From Kitasatospora phosalacinea (GTDB lineage: Bacteria > Actinomycetota > Actinomycetes > Streptomycetales > Streptomycetaceae): a stretch of DNA of 64,000 nt. Positions 1-8,596 of this stretch are shown in pieces. Location: NCBI RefSeq assembly GCF_000717185.1, contig NZ_JNYE01000045.1, positions 1 through 64,000 on the forward strand. The letters run 5' to 3'. The notes under the pieces were generated by a model. The model saw nothing but the letters and a program-made list of their open reading frames with translations, was not told the origin of the DNA and did no database searches. Every line of letters begins with the position of its first letter. Within the stretch, counting starts at the first letter, position 1. A program made the position numbers and the translations under genes.

Positions 1-629
1 CCCCCGCCGCGCCCCCCGCGCCGCCCGCCGCCGCCCCCGCCGAGGTGCCGGAGCTGCCCGGCGCCGCCGTCCGGCTGGCCCGCTGCTGCACGCCCGTCCC
101 GCCCGACGAGGTGACCGGCATCGTGCTGCGCGGCGGGGCCGTCGCGGTGCACCGGGCGGGCTGCCCCACCGGCACCCGGATGCTGCGCGGCGGCCGCCGC
201 GCCGCCGCCGTCCGCTGGCTGCCCGGCGGCGCCCCGCAGTGGGGCTACCGGGTCACCCTGCACGCCGAGGCGCTCAACCGCCCCCGGCTGCTCGCCGACC
301 TGACCGCGGCGATCTCCGGCGAGGACGTGTCGATCTTCTCCGCCGAGGTCGAACCGCCCCGCCAGCTGCGGGTGCGGCACAGCTACACCCTGGAGCTGCC
401 CGACGCCGCGGCGCTCCCGGCGGTGATGCGGGCGATGCTCCGGGTCTCCGGCGTGTACGACGTCTACCGGCCCGGCGGGCCCGAGGAGACGGCGGGGGCG
501 GCCGCCGGGGCCGAGGGGGCGGCTGGTAAAAGGGATGACTCGGGCACGGCGGGCGTGCAACCATCGTGGGGAATTCACGGCGGCTCCGCCGTGTTGTCCG
601 AGAGCACGATCCGATCAACCCAAGGATGA
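1..629 (+). CDS. RelA/SpoT-family (p)ppGpp synthetase/hydrolase, C-terminal part
   Basis: Only the C-terminal end is present; the frame is open to the left edge. It reads LARCCTPVPPDEVTGIVL followed by AVHRAGC, the Cys-Cys, His, Cys pattern of the zinc-finger/RIS region of long RelA/SpoT proteins, then an ACT-like domain (about nt 240-480) that in this family senses amino-acid state and regulates the N-terminal synthetase and hydrolase. The catalytic domains lie outside the window. The position just before hflX matches rshA of S. coelicolor as I remember it. The last ~35 codons (from about nt 525) do not look like ACT sequence and contain an 8-bp hairpin (576-593), so this low-complexity tail overlaps what is probably the hflX promoter/leader. 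The stop codon ends one base before the hflX start codon. Confidence 0.8.
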   Translation, partial: PAAPPAPPAAAPAEVPELPGAAVRLARCCTPVPPDEVTGIVLRGGAVAVHRAGCPTGTRMLRGGRRAAAVRWLPGGAPQWGYRVTLHAEALNRPRLLADLTAAISGEDVSIFSAEVEPPRQLRVRHSYTLELPDAAALPAVMRAMLRVSGVYDVYRPGGPEETAGAAAGAEGAAGKRDDSGTAGVQPSWGIHGGSAVLSESTIRSTQG

Positions 630-630
630 A

Positions 631-2130
631 ATGACCTCCACGTTCGACAGCCGCACCCGATCGAGCGAGTCCGCCAGCCGACTCGCCGACCTCAAGGCGG
701 AAGCCCTGATGGACGAGGACCTCGCGGCGATCGACGAGGGCCTCGGCAACTACGACGGAGAGCAGTACGACCGGACCGAGCGCGCCGCGCTGCGCCGCGT
801 CGCCGGCCTCTCCACCGAACTGCAGGACGTCACCGAAGTCGAGTACCGCCAGCTCCGCCTGGAGCGCGTGGTGCTCGTCGGCGTGTGGACGGACGGCACG
901 CTGGAGGAGGCGGAGAACTCGATGGCCGAGCTCGCCGCCCTCGCCGAGACGGCCGGCTCCGAAGTCCTGGACGGCGTGATCCAGCGCCGCGACAAGCCCG
1001 ACGCCGCCACCTACATCGGCTCCGGCAAGGCCAAGGAGCTGCGCGACATCGTCGCCTCCACCGGCGCCGACACCGTGGTCTGCGACGGTGAGCTGACCCC
1101 GGGCCAGCTGATCCACCTCGAAGACGTGGTCAAGGTCAAGGTCGTCGACCGCACCGCCCTGATCCTGGACATCTTCGCCCAGCACGCCAAGTCCCGGGAG
1201 GGCAAGGCGCAGGTCTCGCTCGCGCAGATGCAGTACATGCTGCCGCGCCTGCGAGGCTGGGGCCAGTCGCTGTCCCGGCAGATGGGCGGCGGCGGCTCCG
1301 GCAGCTCGGGCGGCGGCATGGCCACCCGCGGTCCCGGTGAGACCAAGATCGAGACCGACCGGCGGCGGATCCGCGAGAAGATGGCGAAGCTCCGCAAGGA
1401 GATCGCCGACATGAAGAAGGGCCGCGACACCAAGCGGCAGGAGCGGCGGCGCAACCACGTCCCGTCGGTGGCCATCGCCGGGTACACCAACGCGGGCAAG
1501 TCCTCGCTGCTCAACCGGCTCACCGGGGCCGGCGTCCTGGTGGAGAACGCCCTGTTCGCCACCCTGGACCCGACGGTCCGCCGGGCCCAGACCCCGAGCG
1601 GCCGGCTCTACACCCTGGCCGACACCGTCGGCTTCGTCCGGCACCTGCCGCACCACCTGGTCGAGGCCTTCCGCTCCACCATGGAGGAGGTCGCCGACGC
1701 CGACCTCATCCTGCACGTGGTGGACGGCTCGCACCCGGAGCCGGAGACCCAGCTCGCCGCCGTCCGCGAGGTGATCGTCTCGGTCGAGGCACAGAACGTG
1801 CCGGAGATCGTGGTGATCAACAAGGCCGACGCGGCGGACCCGCTGGTCCTCCAGCGCCTGCTGCGCCGCGAGCCGCACGCCCTCGTGGTGTCGGCCCGCA
1901 GCGGCCAGGGCATCGCGGACCTGCTCGAACTGATCGACCGGGAACTGCCCCGCCCCGCGGTGGAGGTCAAGGTCCTGGTCCCCTACACCCGCGGCGACCT
2001 GGTCTCCAAGGTCCACGCGGAGGGCGAGCTGCTCTCCACCGAGCACACGGCGGACGGCACCCTGCTGCACGCCAAGGTGGCGGCCGTGCTGGCCGGGGAG
2101 CTGGAGCGGTACGCCGTCGTCACGGCCTGA
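631..2130 (+). CDS. hflX: ribosome-associated GTPase HflX
   Basis: A 499-residue GTPase of the HflX family, which splits or rescues stalled 50S/70S ribosomes. The N-terminal HflX domain (about residues 80-265, ending in a glycine-rich loop and a basic coiled coil) is followed by a G domain: P-loop GYTNAGKS at about 283-290, G3 DTVGF at about 331-335 and G4 NKAD at 397-400. The ATG at 631 was chosen over an in-frame start 32 codons upstream because AAGGA lies 4-5 bases before it and the extra residues are low-complexity DNA-like sequence. The gene stands alone between the rsh gene and a strong hairpin shared with the convergent protease gene. Function is inferred from the family; all G motifs are intact. 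Confidence 0.95.
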   Translation: MTSTFDSRTRSSESASRLADLKAEALMDEDLAAIDEGLGNYDGEQYDRTERAALRRVAGLSTELQDVTEVEYRQLRLERVVLVGVWTDGTLEEAENSMAELAALAETAGSEVLDGVIQRRDKPDAATYIGSGKAKELRDIVASTGADTVVCDGELTPGQLIHLEDVVKVKVVDRTALILDIFAQHAKSREGKAQVSLAQMQYMLPRLRGWGQSLSRQMGGGGSGSSGGGMATRGPGETKIETDRRRIREKMAKLRKEIADMKKGRDTKRQERRRNHVPSVAIAGYTNAGKSSLLNRLTGAGVLVENALFATLDPTVRRAQTPSGRLYTLADTVGFVRHLPHHLVEAFRSTMEEVADADLILHVVDGSHPEPETQLAAVREVIVSVEAQNVPEIVVINKADAADPLVLQRLLRREPHALVVSARSGQGIADLLELIDRELPRPAVEVKVLVPYTRGDLVSKVHAEGELLSTEHTADGTLLHAKVAAVLAGELERYAVVTA

Positions 2131-2153
2131 CGCGGCAGCACCGGTACGGAACG

Positions 2154-2191
2154 GGACGGGCGGTGCACCCTCGGGGGTGCACCGCCCGTCC
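2154..2191. terminator. bidirectional hairpin between hflX and protease
   Basis: A perfect 17-bp stem (2154-2170 with 2175-2191) around a TCGG loop. It lies 23 bp after the hflX stop and about 44 bp from the 3' end of the convergent protease gene, so it can serve both. Confidence 0.8.
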
Positions 2192-2234
2192 GCCGTTCCC
2201 GGCCTCCCGGCCGGCCCTGGAACGGGCCCGGGGC

Positions 2235-3380
2235 TCAGGCCTGGGCGACGAAGGCGTCGAACATCTTCTTGGCCTCGGCGCCGAGGGTCGGGCCGGCCTG
2301 CCAGCCCGCCTCGTCGTCACCGATCGAGACGTTCGAGAACAGCACCGTCCGGCCGTTCTGCTTGGTCAGCCAGCCGCCGCCGGAGGAACCGCCGGTCATG
2401 GTGCAGCCGATGGCGAGCATCGGCGGGCGCGAGGCCAGGAAGGCGAACGGGGCGAGCTTGACGTTGGAGTCGCAGTGCTCCAGCTCCTCGCCGTCGAACG
2501 GCGGGTCGGCCGGGTAGCCGTACGCCTTCGGCGCGGTGATGTCCGTCGGCTTGGCGTTGAACAGGATCGGCACGGAGCTGCCGACCGTCTCCTCCAGCGA
2601 GCGGGAGCCGTCGAGCGGGGACACCTGCACCACCGCGAAGTCGAACTGGCTGGCCTGGTTGCCCACGTGGGTGCCCTCCTGCATCCACTGCGGCATCGTC
2701 AGCATCGCGTCGGCGGCCCAGCGGCCCAGCGGGGCGACCTCCTCCCAGGAGTCGATCGACTTGCCGTGGCTGGTGGCGCCGGAGCGGTTGTACGCCGGGA
2801 TGAACATCATCTTCTGGACGTAGTCGCTGCCCTTGCCGCCGTGCACGCAGTGCCCGGCCGTCCACACCAGGTTGCTCTTGCCCGGGTTCTTCGGGTCGGA
2901 GACCACGGTGCCCGAGCAGGAGTGCTCCTCGCCCTCGGCGTTCACGAACAGCAGCCGGCCGATCACGGCGGTGTCCGCGCTGTACGGGTGCGCCTGGGGC
3001 CTGGCCGCTATCCGGGCCGGCAGGGTGAACTCGCGGAAGGACGGGGCCTGCTTGTCCGGCTTGACGGAGTCGCCGCCGCGCGGGTCGGACGGCTTCTTGG
3101 TGTCCCAGAAGCCCTTGATCGCCTTGATGTCCTCCGGCTTGAAGCCGTTCTTCGCGGCCCACTTCTGCCAGTCGTCGGCGCTCCAGTTCGGCACCTGGGA
3201 GAGGAAGTTCTGCACGTCGGCGATGTCGACGGAGTCACCCGTCGAGCCGGAGGCGGGCTGGGCGACCGGGGTCGGGTCGGCGTCCTTGCTGCAGGCGGCG
3301 GTGCCGACGGCGAGCACCGCCACCAGGGCGGCGGCGGCCGCGCTCCGGATCCGGCGCGCGGCGCGGTGCTGATCGGTCAT
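2235..3380 (-). CDS. secreted trypsin-like serine protease lipoprotein
   Basis: A 381-residue exported protease of the chymotrypsin (S1/V8-like) fold. A basic hydrophobic signal sequence ends in the lipobox GTAAC with the lipidated cysteine at residue 30, so it should be anchored on the outer face of the membrane. The probable triad is His177 (TAGHC), Asp247 (QFDFAVV) and Ser333 (GGSSGGGW). Between signal and catalytic domain is a roughly 90-residue region rich in Trp, Lys and Asp. GGGGGA precedes the ATG by a few bases. It is a paralogue of the next minus-strand gene (shared WTA-HCVH, DFAVV, GCTMT motifs), evidently a local tandem duplication. The substrate is unknown; the S1 assignment is firm, the cleavage specificity is not. 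Confidence 0.85.
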   Translation of the reverse strand: MTDQHRAARRIRSAAAAALVAVLAVGTAACSKDADPTPVAQPASGSTGDSVDIADVQNFLSQVPNWSADDWQKWAAKNGFKPEDIKAIKGFWDTKKPSDPRGGDSVKPDKQAPSFREFTLPARIAARPQAHPYSADTAVIGRLLFVNAEGEEHSCSGTVVSDPKNPGKSNLVWTAGHCVHGGKGSDYVQKMMFIPAYNRSGATSHGKSIDSWEEVAPLGRWAADAMLTMPQWMQEGTHVGNQASQFDFAVVQVSPLDGSRSLEETVGSSVPILFNAKPTDITAPKAYGYPADPPFDGEELEHCDSNVKLAPFAFLASRPPMLAIGCTMTGGSSGGGWLTKQNGRTVLFSNVSIGDDEAGWQAGPTLGAEAKKMFDAFVAQA

Positions 3381-3467
3381 GGGTTGTTCCCCCGTGTTCG
3401 GTGTTCGGTGTTCGATGTGCGGGAAGCCGGTCGGAGAGCCGGTCGGAGACGGACCGGATGCGGTCTC

Positions 3468-4637
3468 TCAGCTCCGGGAGATGTAGGCGAGCGCCTGGCG
3501 GGCCGTCTCCTCCAGGTAGGGACCGTTGAGGGCGGTGTGCGCCTGGCTGCCGATCGAGGTGTTGCTGACCAGCCGCTGGCGGCCGTCCGGCCCGTCGGCG
3601 AACCAGCCGCCGCCCGAGGCCCCGGCCGTCATGGTGCAGCCGATCACCAGCATCGGCGGCCGGGCCGGGTCGAAGCTGCGCGAGCCCGGACGGCCGGAGT
3701 CGCAGCGCTCCAGCTCCTGCCCGTCGAACGGCGCGACGGCCGGGTACCCCCAGGCCTGGATCGCCAGCTGCTCGCGCGGGGCGTCGAACCACACCGGGAC
3801 GGCGGTGCCGACGACCTCCTCCAGCGAGCGGGTCTCGCCCTCCGGGCCGTGCACCTTGACCACCGCGAAGTCGTACTGGTTGGCGGCGTCCCCGCCCCGG
3901 GTGCCCTCGGTGGTCCACAGCGGCGAGGTGATCACCTTGTCGGCCCACCACTGCCCGAGCGGGGCGACCTCGGCCAGCGTCGCCCGCCGGTGGTCACTGG
4001 CCGCGCCGGAGCTGTTGTACGCGGGCACGAACACCAGGTTCCGGTACCAGTCGCCGCCCTTGCCCTCGTGCACGCAGTGCGCGGCCGTCCAGACCAGGTT
4101 GCTCCGCCCCGGGTGCGCCGGGTCGGCGACCACGGTGGCCGAGCACTGGCCGGTGCCGCCGTTCGGCGCGGTCATGAACACCTTCCCGGAGGCCGGGTAG
4201 CTGGTGTACGGGCGCGGCACCGGCTGCGCGGCCACCGGCGGCGGCGCAGCGGGCGCCGTCGCGGACGCGGACGGCGGTGCGGACGGCGGTGCGGGTGGCG
4301 AGGCGGACGGCGAGGCGGGCCCGGACGGCGCGGCGGACGCGGTCGACGGTGCGGGCGCGCCCGTCGCGGACGGCTCCGGTGCCGGGGCGGGCTGCTGCGG
4401 CGGGGCCTGGTCCATCTCCTCGGCGCTCCACAGGCCCGGCACCACCGGGTTGCGGAAGCCGTGGTGCTGCGCCCAGCGGTCCCACTCGGCGGCGCCCCAG
4501 CGCTTCAACTCGGCGAAGTCGCGCGGGTTCCCGTTGCCCCCGTCGCCCCCGTCGCCGCCCGCCGTGCAGGCGCTCGCGCCGCCGACCAGGACGGCGAGCG
4601 CGGACAGCAGGGCCACCACCCTCCGTGCCCTCACCAT
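3468..4637 (-). CDS. secreted trypsin-like serine protease lipoprotein, paralogue
   Basis: A 389-residue paralogue of the neighbouring protease. The ATG at 4637 was chosen because it directly begins a signal peptide (MVRARRVVALLSALAVLVGG) ending in lipobox ASAC (Cys24) and is preceded by GGGGGG; a longer open frame upstream lacks a signal sequence. After a Gly-rich stretch and a short conserved Trp-rich segment comes a Pro/Ala/Ser-rich linker of about 60 residues, absent from the paralogue, that could span the cell wall. The catalytic motifs TAAHC, QYDFAVV and TAGASGGGW are present. It is co-directional with its paralogue and 87 bp upstream of it, so the two could form one transcript. Role unknown. 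Confidence 0.83.
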   Translation of the reverse strand: MVRARRVVALLSALAVLVGGASACTAGGDGGDGGNGNPRDFAELKRWGAAEWDRWAQHHGFRNPVVPGLWSAEEMDQAPPQQPAPAPEPSATGAPAPSTASAAPSGPASPSASPPAPPSAPPSASATAPAAPPPVAAQPVPRPYTSYPASGKVFMTAPNGGTGQCSATVVADPAHPGRSNLVWTAAHCVHEGKGGDWYRNLVFVPAYNSSGAASDHRRATLAEVAPLGQWWADKVITSPLWTTEGTRGGDAANQYDFAVVKVHGPEGETRSLEEVVGTAVPVWFDAPREQLAIQAWGYPAVAPFDGQELERCDSGRPGSRSFDPARPPMLVIGCTMTAGASGGGWFADGPDGRQRLVSNTSIGSQAHTALNGPYLEETARQALAYISRS

Positions 4638-4892
4638 CGACCCCCCAGTAACGGACCGTCTCCCCGGGGACAGTCTTCCATCCGGGTACGTCGTACCGGT
4701 GGGGAGGTGCCCCTGCTGTTGACGTCCGGTCACCGAACCGTGATCGTGGCGGTCCGTCAGGATCCACTCCGCTCACACCTGAGGGTGAGTGATCGGTCGA
4801 AACTCACCGGAACGAGTGAGCCGATCTTGTGCCCGACCGCGAGGGATAGGTAAGCCTTACCTGAAGGCAGTCACGCGGCTCAAGGAGCGGAT
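4638..4892. promoter_or_regulatory. divergent promoter region: protease pair / siderophore operon
   Basis: This 255-bp divergent spacer holds the Shine-Dalgarno of the minus-strand protease (GGGGGG) at one end. At the other are an iron box (4846-4864) and the AAGGAG ribosome-binding site of the siderophore operon (4882-4887). The middle contains GTGAG repeats around 4780-4820 with no clear symmetry. Confidence 0.55.
4846..4864 (+). promoter_or_regulatory. iron box (DtxR/IdeR/DmdR-type operator)
   Basis: ATAGGTAAGCCTTACCTGA is a 19-bp near-palindrome (arms TAGGTAAG and CTTACCTG) that closely matches the actinobacterial iron-box consensus TTAGGTTAGGCTAACCTAA. It is 28 bp upstream of the first siderophore gene. 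It implies repression of the operon by a DmdR/IdeR-type regulator when iron is plentiful. Confidence 0.85.
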
Positions 4893-6659
4893 TTGGCCAG
4901 CACCCTCACCGGCGTTCCCCCGGCAGCCCGGCCGACGGCCGGGCACCCCGTCCCGGACCCGCTGCTGGACCCCGACCCGGCCGCGGCCGCCGAACACGCC
5001 GCCACCGAGAGCCTGTTGCGCTGCTGGGCCCGGGAGACCGCGGCCGAGCGCCCGGACGGCGACCTGCTGCGCATCCCGGTGCTCGGCGGCGCCGCCCAGC
5101 TGTCCGCGCCGGTCCGGCACTGGTCCGCCTGCGGCTGGCACCGCTTCGGCCCCGCCGCCGTCTCCACCGGCGACGCCGCGCACCCGGTCGACGCGGTCAC
5201 CGTCGCCGCCCTGGTGGCCGGCGCCACCGGCCGCCCCGAACCCGGCCAACTCGCCGACCTGACCGCCCGGGTGGCCGACTCGGTGGGCCGCACCGCGGAG
5301 ATCCTCACCCACCGCCGGGCGATCTCCGCCGCGCCCGCGGACGCCTTCCTGCGCGCCGAGCAGTCGCTGCTGCTCGGCCACCCGCTGCACCCCACCCCCA
5401 AGAGCCGCGACGGCCTCGGCCCCGCCCAGTCCGCCGCGTACTCCCCGGAACTGCACGGCAGCTTCCGGCTGCACTGGTGGGCCGTGCACCGCTCGCTGCT
5501 GGCCGGGGACTCCGCGACCGGCACTCCCGTCGAGCAGCTCACCGCCGGGCTGTACGGCCGCCCGCTGCCCGCCGACGCGGCCGCCCTGCCGCTGCACCCC
5601 TGGCAGGCCCGCGAGCTGGCGCTCCGCCCGGCCGTCGCCGACCTGCTGGAGCAGGGCCTGCTCACCGACCTCGGCCAGCACGGCGAGCCCTGGCACCCCA
5701 CCAGCTCGGTGCGCACCGTCTGCCGCCTCGGCACCCCGTGGATGCTCAAGCTGTCGCTCGGCCTGCGGATCACCAACTCCCGCCGGGAGAACCTCCGCAA
5801 GGAGCTGCACCGCGGCGCCGAGGTGCACCGGCTGCTGGAAGCCGGCCTGGCCGCCTGCTGGAAGGCCGCCCACCCCGGCTTCGACATCGTCCGCGACCCG
5901 GCCTGGATCGGCGTCGACCACCCCGCCCTCGCCGACCCCAACGGCCTGGACACCGTGCTGCGGCAGATGCCGTTCGGGCCCGCCGACCGGGCGCTGTGCA
6001 CGGCCGGGCTGGTCGCCGAGCAGCCGATCGGCGTCGGCCGGCCCGGCTCGCAACTCGCGGACGTCATCGGCGAACTGGCCGCCCGCACCGGCCGCCCCGG
6101 GCCGACCGTCGCCGCCGAGTGGTTCCTGCGCTACCTGGACGCCGTCGTCCTGCCGGTGCTCTGGCTGGACGGGCAGGCCGGGATCGCCCTGGAGGCCCAC
6201 CAGCAGAACAGCCTGGTCCTGCTGGACGCCCTCGGCTGGCCCGCGGGCGGCCGCTACCGCGACAACCAGGGCTACTACTTCCGCGCCTCGCACGCCGACC
6301 GGCTGCACGCCCTGCTGCCCGGCCTCGGCGCGCACAGCGACACCTTCGTGCCCGACCCGGTCGCCGACGAGCGCTTCGCCTACTACCTCGGCATCAACCA
6401 CGTGCTCGGCCTGATCGGCGCCTTCGGCTCCCAGGGCCTCGCCGACGAGCAGCTGCTGCTGGCCGCGCTGCGCCGCTTCCTGTCCGGCCCCGCCGCGACC
6501 GCCACCGGCTCCGCGCTGCCCGCCCACCTGCTGGACGCGCCGACCCTGCGCTGCAAGGCCAACCTGCTCACCCGGCTGCACGGCCTGGACGAACTCGTCG
6601 GCCCGGTCGAGACCCAGTCGGTGTACGTCGAGATCGACAACCCGGTGGCCCGGGCGTGA
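4893..6659 (+). CDS. NIS siderophore synthetase, IucA/IucC family (first)
   Basis: A 588-residue NRPS-independent siderophore synthetase. These enzymes adenylate a carboxylate (citrate, succinate or a hydroxamate acid) and condense it with an amine or alcohol. The nucleotide/substrate motif GHPLHPTPKSRDGL is at about residues 162-175; later come KLSLGLRITNSRRENL and the conserved EAHQQN motif. The C-terminal FhuF/FhuF-like thumb region is intact, and the length is normal for the family. Translation probably starts at TTG 4893, five bases after AAGGAG and 28 bases after the iron box. It overlaps the next gene by 4 bp (GTGA). With a second synthetase in the operon it resembles IucA working with IucC, but which condensation it performs cannot be told from sequence alone. 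Confidence 0.9.
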   Translation: MASTLTGVPPAARPTAGHPVPDPLLDPDPAAAAEHAATESLLRCWARETAAERPDGDLLRIPVLGGAAQLSAPVRHWSACGWHRFGPAAVSTGDAAHPVDAVTVAALVAGATGRPEPGQLADLTARVADSVGRTAEILTHRRAISAAPADAFLRAEQSLLLGHPLHPTPKSRDGLGPAQSAAYSPELHGSFRLHWWAVHRSLLAGDSATGTPVEQLTAGLYGRPLPADAAALPLHPWQARELALRPAVADLLEQGLLTDLGQHGEPWHPTSSVRTVCRLGTPWMLKLSLGLRITNSRRENLRKELHRGAEVHRLLEAGLAACWKAAHPGFDIVRDPAWIGVDHPALADPNGLDTVLRQMPFGPADRALCTAGLVAEQPIGVGRPGSQLADVIGELAARTGRPGPTVAAEWFLRYLDAVVLPVLWLDGQAGIALEAHQQNSLVLLDALGWPAGGRYRDNQGYYFRASHADRLHALLPGLGAHSDTFVPDPVADERFAYYLGINHVLGLIGAFGSQGLADEQLLLAALRRFLSGPAATATGSALPAHLLDAPTLRCKANLLTRLHGLDELVGPVETQSVYVEIDNPVARA

Positions 6660-7213
6660 TCCCGGAGACCGGGACGATACCCACCGCGGCCGGTGAACTC
6701 GTCCTGCGCACCGTGCGGCCCGCCACGGACCTGGACCTGCTCACCGGCTGGATGAACGACCCGGACACCGACCGCTGGTGGGCCCTCGCGGGCCCGCCCG
6801 GCACCACCGCCGCCCACCTCGCCGCCCAGCTCGACGGCGACGGCCGCAGCCGCCCCGTCCTGGCCCTGCTCGACGGTGCGCCCACCGGCTACTTCGAGCT
6901 GTACCGGGCCGACCTCGACCCGCTGGCCGCGCACTACCCCGCCCGCCCGCACGACCTCGGCGTGCACCTGCTGCTCGCCCCCGCCGCCCGCGGCCGGGGC
7001 CTGGCCGCCGTGCTGCTCGACGCGGTCGCCGCCCGGCTGCTGCGGCGCGAACCCCGCTGCACCCGGGTGCTCGCCGAACCCGACGTCCGCAACACGCCCT
7101 CCGTCCGGGCGTTCGCCCGCGCCGGGTTCACCCGCGCCGCCGACCTCGACCTGCCCGACAAGCGCGCCGCCCTGATGATCCGGCGGCGCGCCGACACCCC
7201 CGCCGCTACCTAG
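6656..7213 (+). CDS. GNAT N-acyltransferase for siderophore building block (IucB/AlcB-like)
   Basis: A 185-residue acyltransferase starting at the GTG embedded in the stop of the preceding synthetase, so translation is coupled. The acetyl-CoA-binding core is DLGVHLLLAPAARGRGLA followed by a helix and a C-terminal EPDVRNTPSVRAFARAGF signature, typical of siderophore acyltransferases such as IucB, AlcB and DesC. Expected reaction: transfer of an acyl group (acetyl or a longer CoA thioester) to the hydroxylamine nitrogen made by the next gene product, forming a hydroxamate. The acyl donor is not predictable here. The protein is much shorter than E. coli IucB and consists of the GNAT domain only. 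Confidence 0.85.
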   Translation: MIPETGTIPTAAGELVLRTVRPATDLDLLTGWMNDPDTDRWWALAGPPGTTAAHLAAQLDGDGRSRPVLALLDGAPTGYFELYRADLDPLAAHYPARPHDLGVHLLLAPAARGRGLAAVLLDAVAARLLRREPRCTRVLAEPDVRNTPSVRAFARAGFTRAADLDLPDKRAALMIRRRADTPAAT

Positions 7214-7219
7214 GACGAC

Positions 7220-8596
7220 ATGACCTCCCACGACGACACGGCGGGCCGGCAGCCCGAGCCGTACGACCTGATCGGCGTCGGCATCGGCCCGTTCAACCTC
7301 TCGCTGGCCGCGCTCGCCGACCGGGCCGAGACCGTCAGCGCGCTGTTCCTCGACGCCAGGCCCGAGTTCCGCTGGCACCCCGGCATGCTCGTGGACGGCG
7401 CCCGGATGCAGGTCCCGTTCCTGGCCGACCTGGTCACCCTGGTCGACCCCACCAACCCCTGGTCGTTCCTCAACTACCTGCGCGAGCAGCAGCGGCTGTT
7501 CCCGTTCTACTTCAGCGAGCGCTTCCAGCTGCCCCGCCGCGAGTACGAGCACTACTGCCGGTGGGCCGCCGACCGGCTCCCCAACTGCCGCTTCGGCAGC
7601 CCCGTCACCGCCGTCCACTGGGACGCCGCGGAGCAGCTCTACCTGGTGCACGCCGCGGGCGCCGCGCACCGCGCCCGCAACCTCGTCCTGGGCACCGGCA
7701 CCGAACCCGCCCGCCCCGAGGCCTTCGCCCCGCTGCGCCACCACCCCGCCGTCCTGCACTCCGCCGACTACCTGACCCGGCGCGGCACGCTCGACGCGGC
7801 CCGGGACGTCACCGTGGTCGGATCCGGACAGTCCGGCGCCGAGGTCTTCCTCGACCTGCTGCGCCACCGGGCCGGGGACGGCACCCGGCTGCGCTGGCTC
7901 ACCCGCACCCGGGCGCTCGCCCCGATGGAGTACTCCAAGCTCGGCCTGGAGCAGTTCACCCCCGACTACACCCGCTACTTCCACGGCCTGCCCGCCGACG
8001 TCCGGGACGCCCTCGTCCCCGCCCAGTGGCAGCTGCACAAGGCCGCCAGCGCCGAGACCCTCGCCGAGATCCACGACCACCTGTACGAGCGCACCGTCGG
8101 CCGCCCGATCGACGCCGAACCCGTCGAGATCCTCCCCGGCACCGCCGTCACCGAGACCGCCCAGGGCCCCTGCGGCGGCCTCGAACTGCACTGCCGGCAC
8201 GCCGACTCCGGCCGCCGCCACCTGGTCCGCACCGACGCCGTGGTGCTCGCCACCGGCTACCGGGCCGTCCGCCCCGCCGCCCTCGACCCGATCGCCGAGC
8301 TGATCGACTGGGACGGGCAGGGCCGCTACCGGGTCGACCTCGACCACCGGGTCGCCACCCGGCCGGAACTCACCGGCGGTCTGTACGTCCAGAACGCGGA
8401 GCTGCACACTCACGGTGTCGGCACCCCGGACCTCGGGCTCGGCGCCCACCGCGCCGCCGTGATCCTCAACGCCGTCGCGGGCAAGACCCTCCACCCGCTG
8501 CCCCGCCGCACCGCCTGGACCACCTTCGAGCCGCCCACCGCCGGGGCGCTCCCGCGACCCCAGGAAGGAACCGAGCGTGCCGCAGCCAGCCGCTGA
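7220..8596 (+). CDS. lysine/diamine N-hydroxylase (IucD/DesB-type flavin monooxygenase)
   Basis: A 458-residue FAD- and NADPH-dependent N-hydroxylating monooxygenase. It has the FAD motif GVGIGPFNLSL (residues 19-29), a second nucleotide-binding motif VVGSGQSGAEVF, and the family ATGYR motif. The substrate is L-lysine (IucD type) or cadaverine (DesB type). No lysine decarboxylase gene is nearby, which favours lysine, but a decarboxylase elsewhere in the genome could supply cadaverine. The ATG follows TAGGAC six bases after the GNAT stop. The 3' end overlaps the second synthetase by 20 bp. Length and motifs are complete. Confidence 0.88.
   Translation: MTSHDDTAGRQPEPYDLIGVGIGPFNLSLAALADRAETVSALFLDARPEFRWHPGMLVDGARMQVPFLADLVTLVDPTNPWSFLNYLREQQRLFPFYFSERFQLPRREYEHYCRWAADRLPNCRFGSPVTAVHWDAAEQLYLVHAAGAAHRARNLVLGTGTEPARPEAFAPLRHHPAVLHSADYLTRRGTLDAARDVTVVGSGQSGAEVFLDLLRHRAGDGTRLRWLTRTRALAPMEYSKLGLEQFTPDYTRYFHGLPADVRDALVPAQWQLHKAASAETLAEIHDHLYERTVGRPIDAEPVEILPGTAVTETAQGPCGGLELHCRHADSGRRHLVRTDAVVLATGYRAVRPAALDPIAELIDWDGQGRYRVDLDHRVATRPELTGGLYVQNAELHTHGVGTPDLGLGAHRAAVILNAVAGKTLHPLPRRTAWTTFEPPTAGALPRPQEGTERAAASR

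Noticed and set aside
274..2070. Long open frame on the minus strand opposite hflX
   Set aside because: It is antisense to a clear GTPase gene and is full of His, Gly, Val runs typical of reversed high-GC codons.
2163..4853. Plus-strand open frame of about 900 codons across the protease pair
   Set aside because: Arg/Gly/Ala-rich and antisense to two recognisable proteases with signal peptides and triads.
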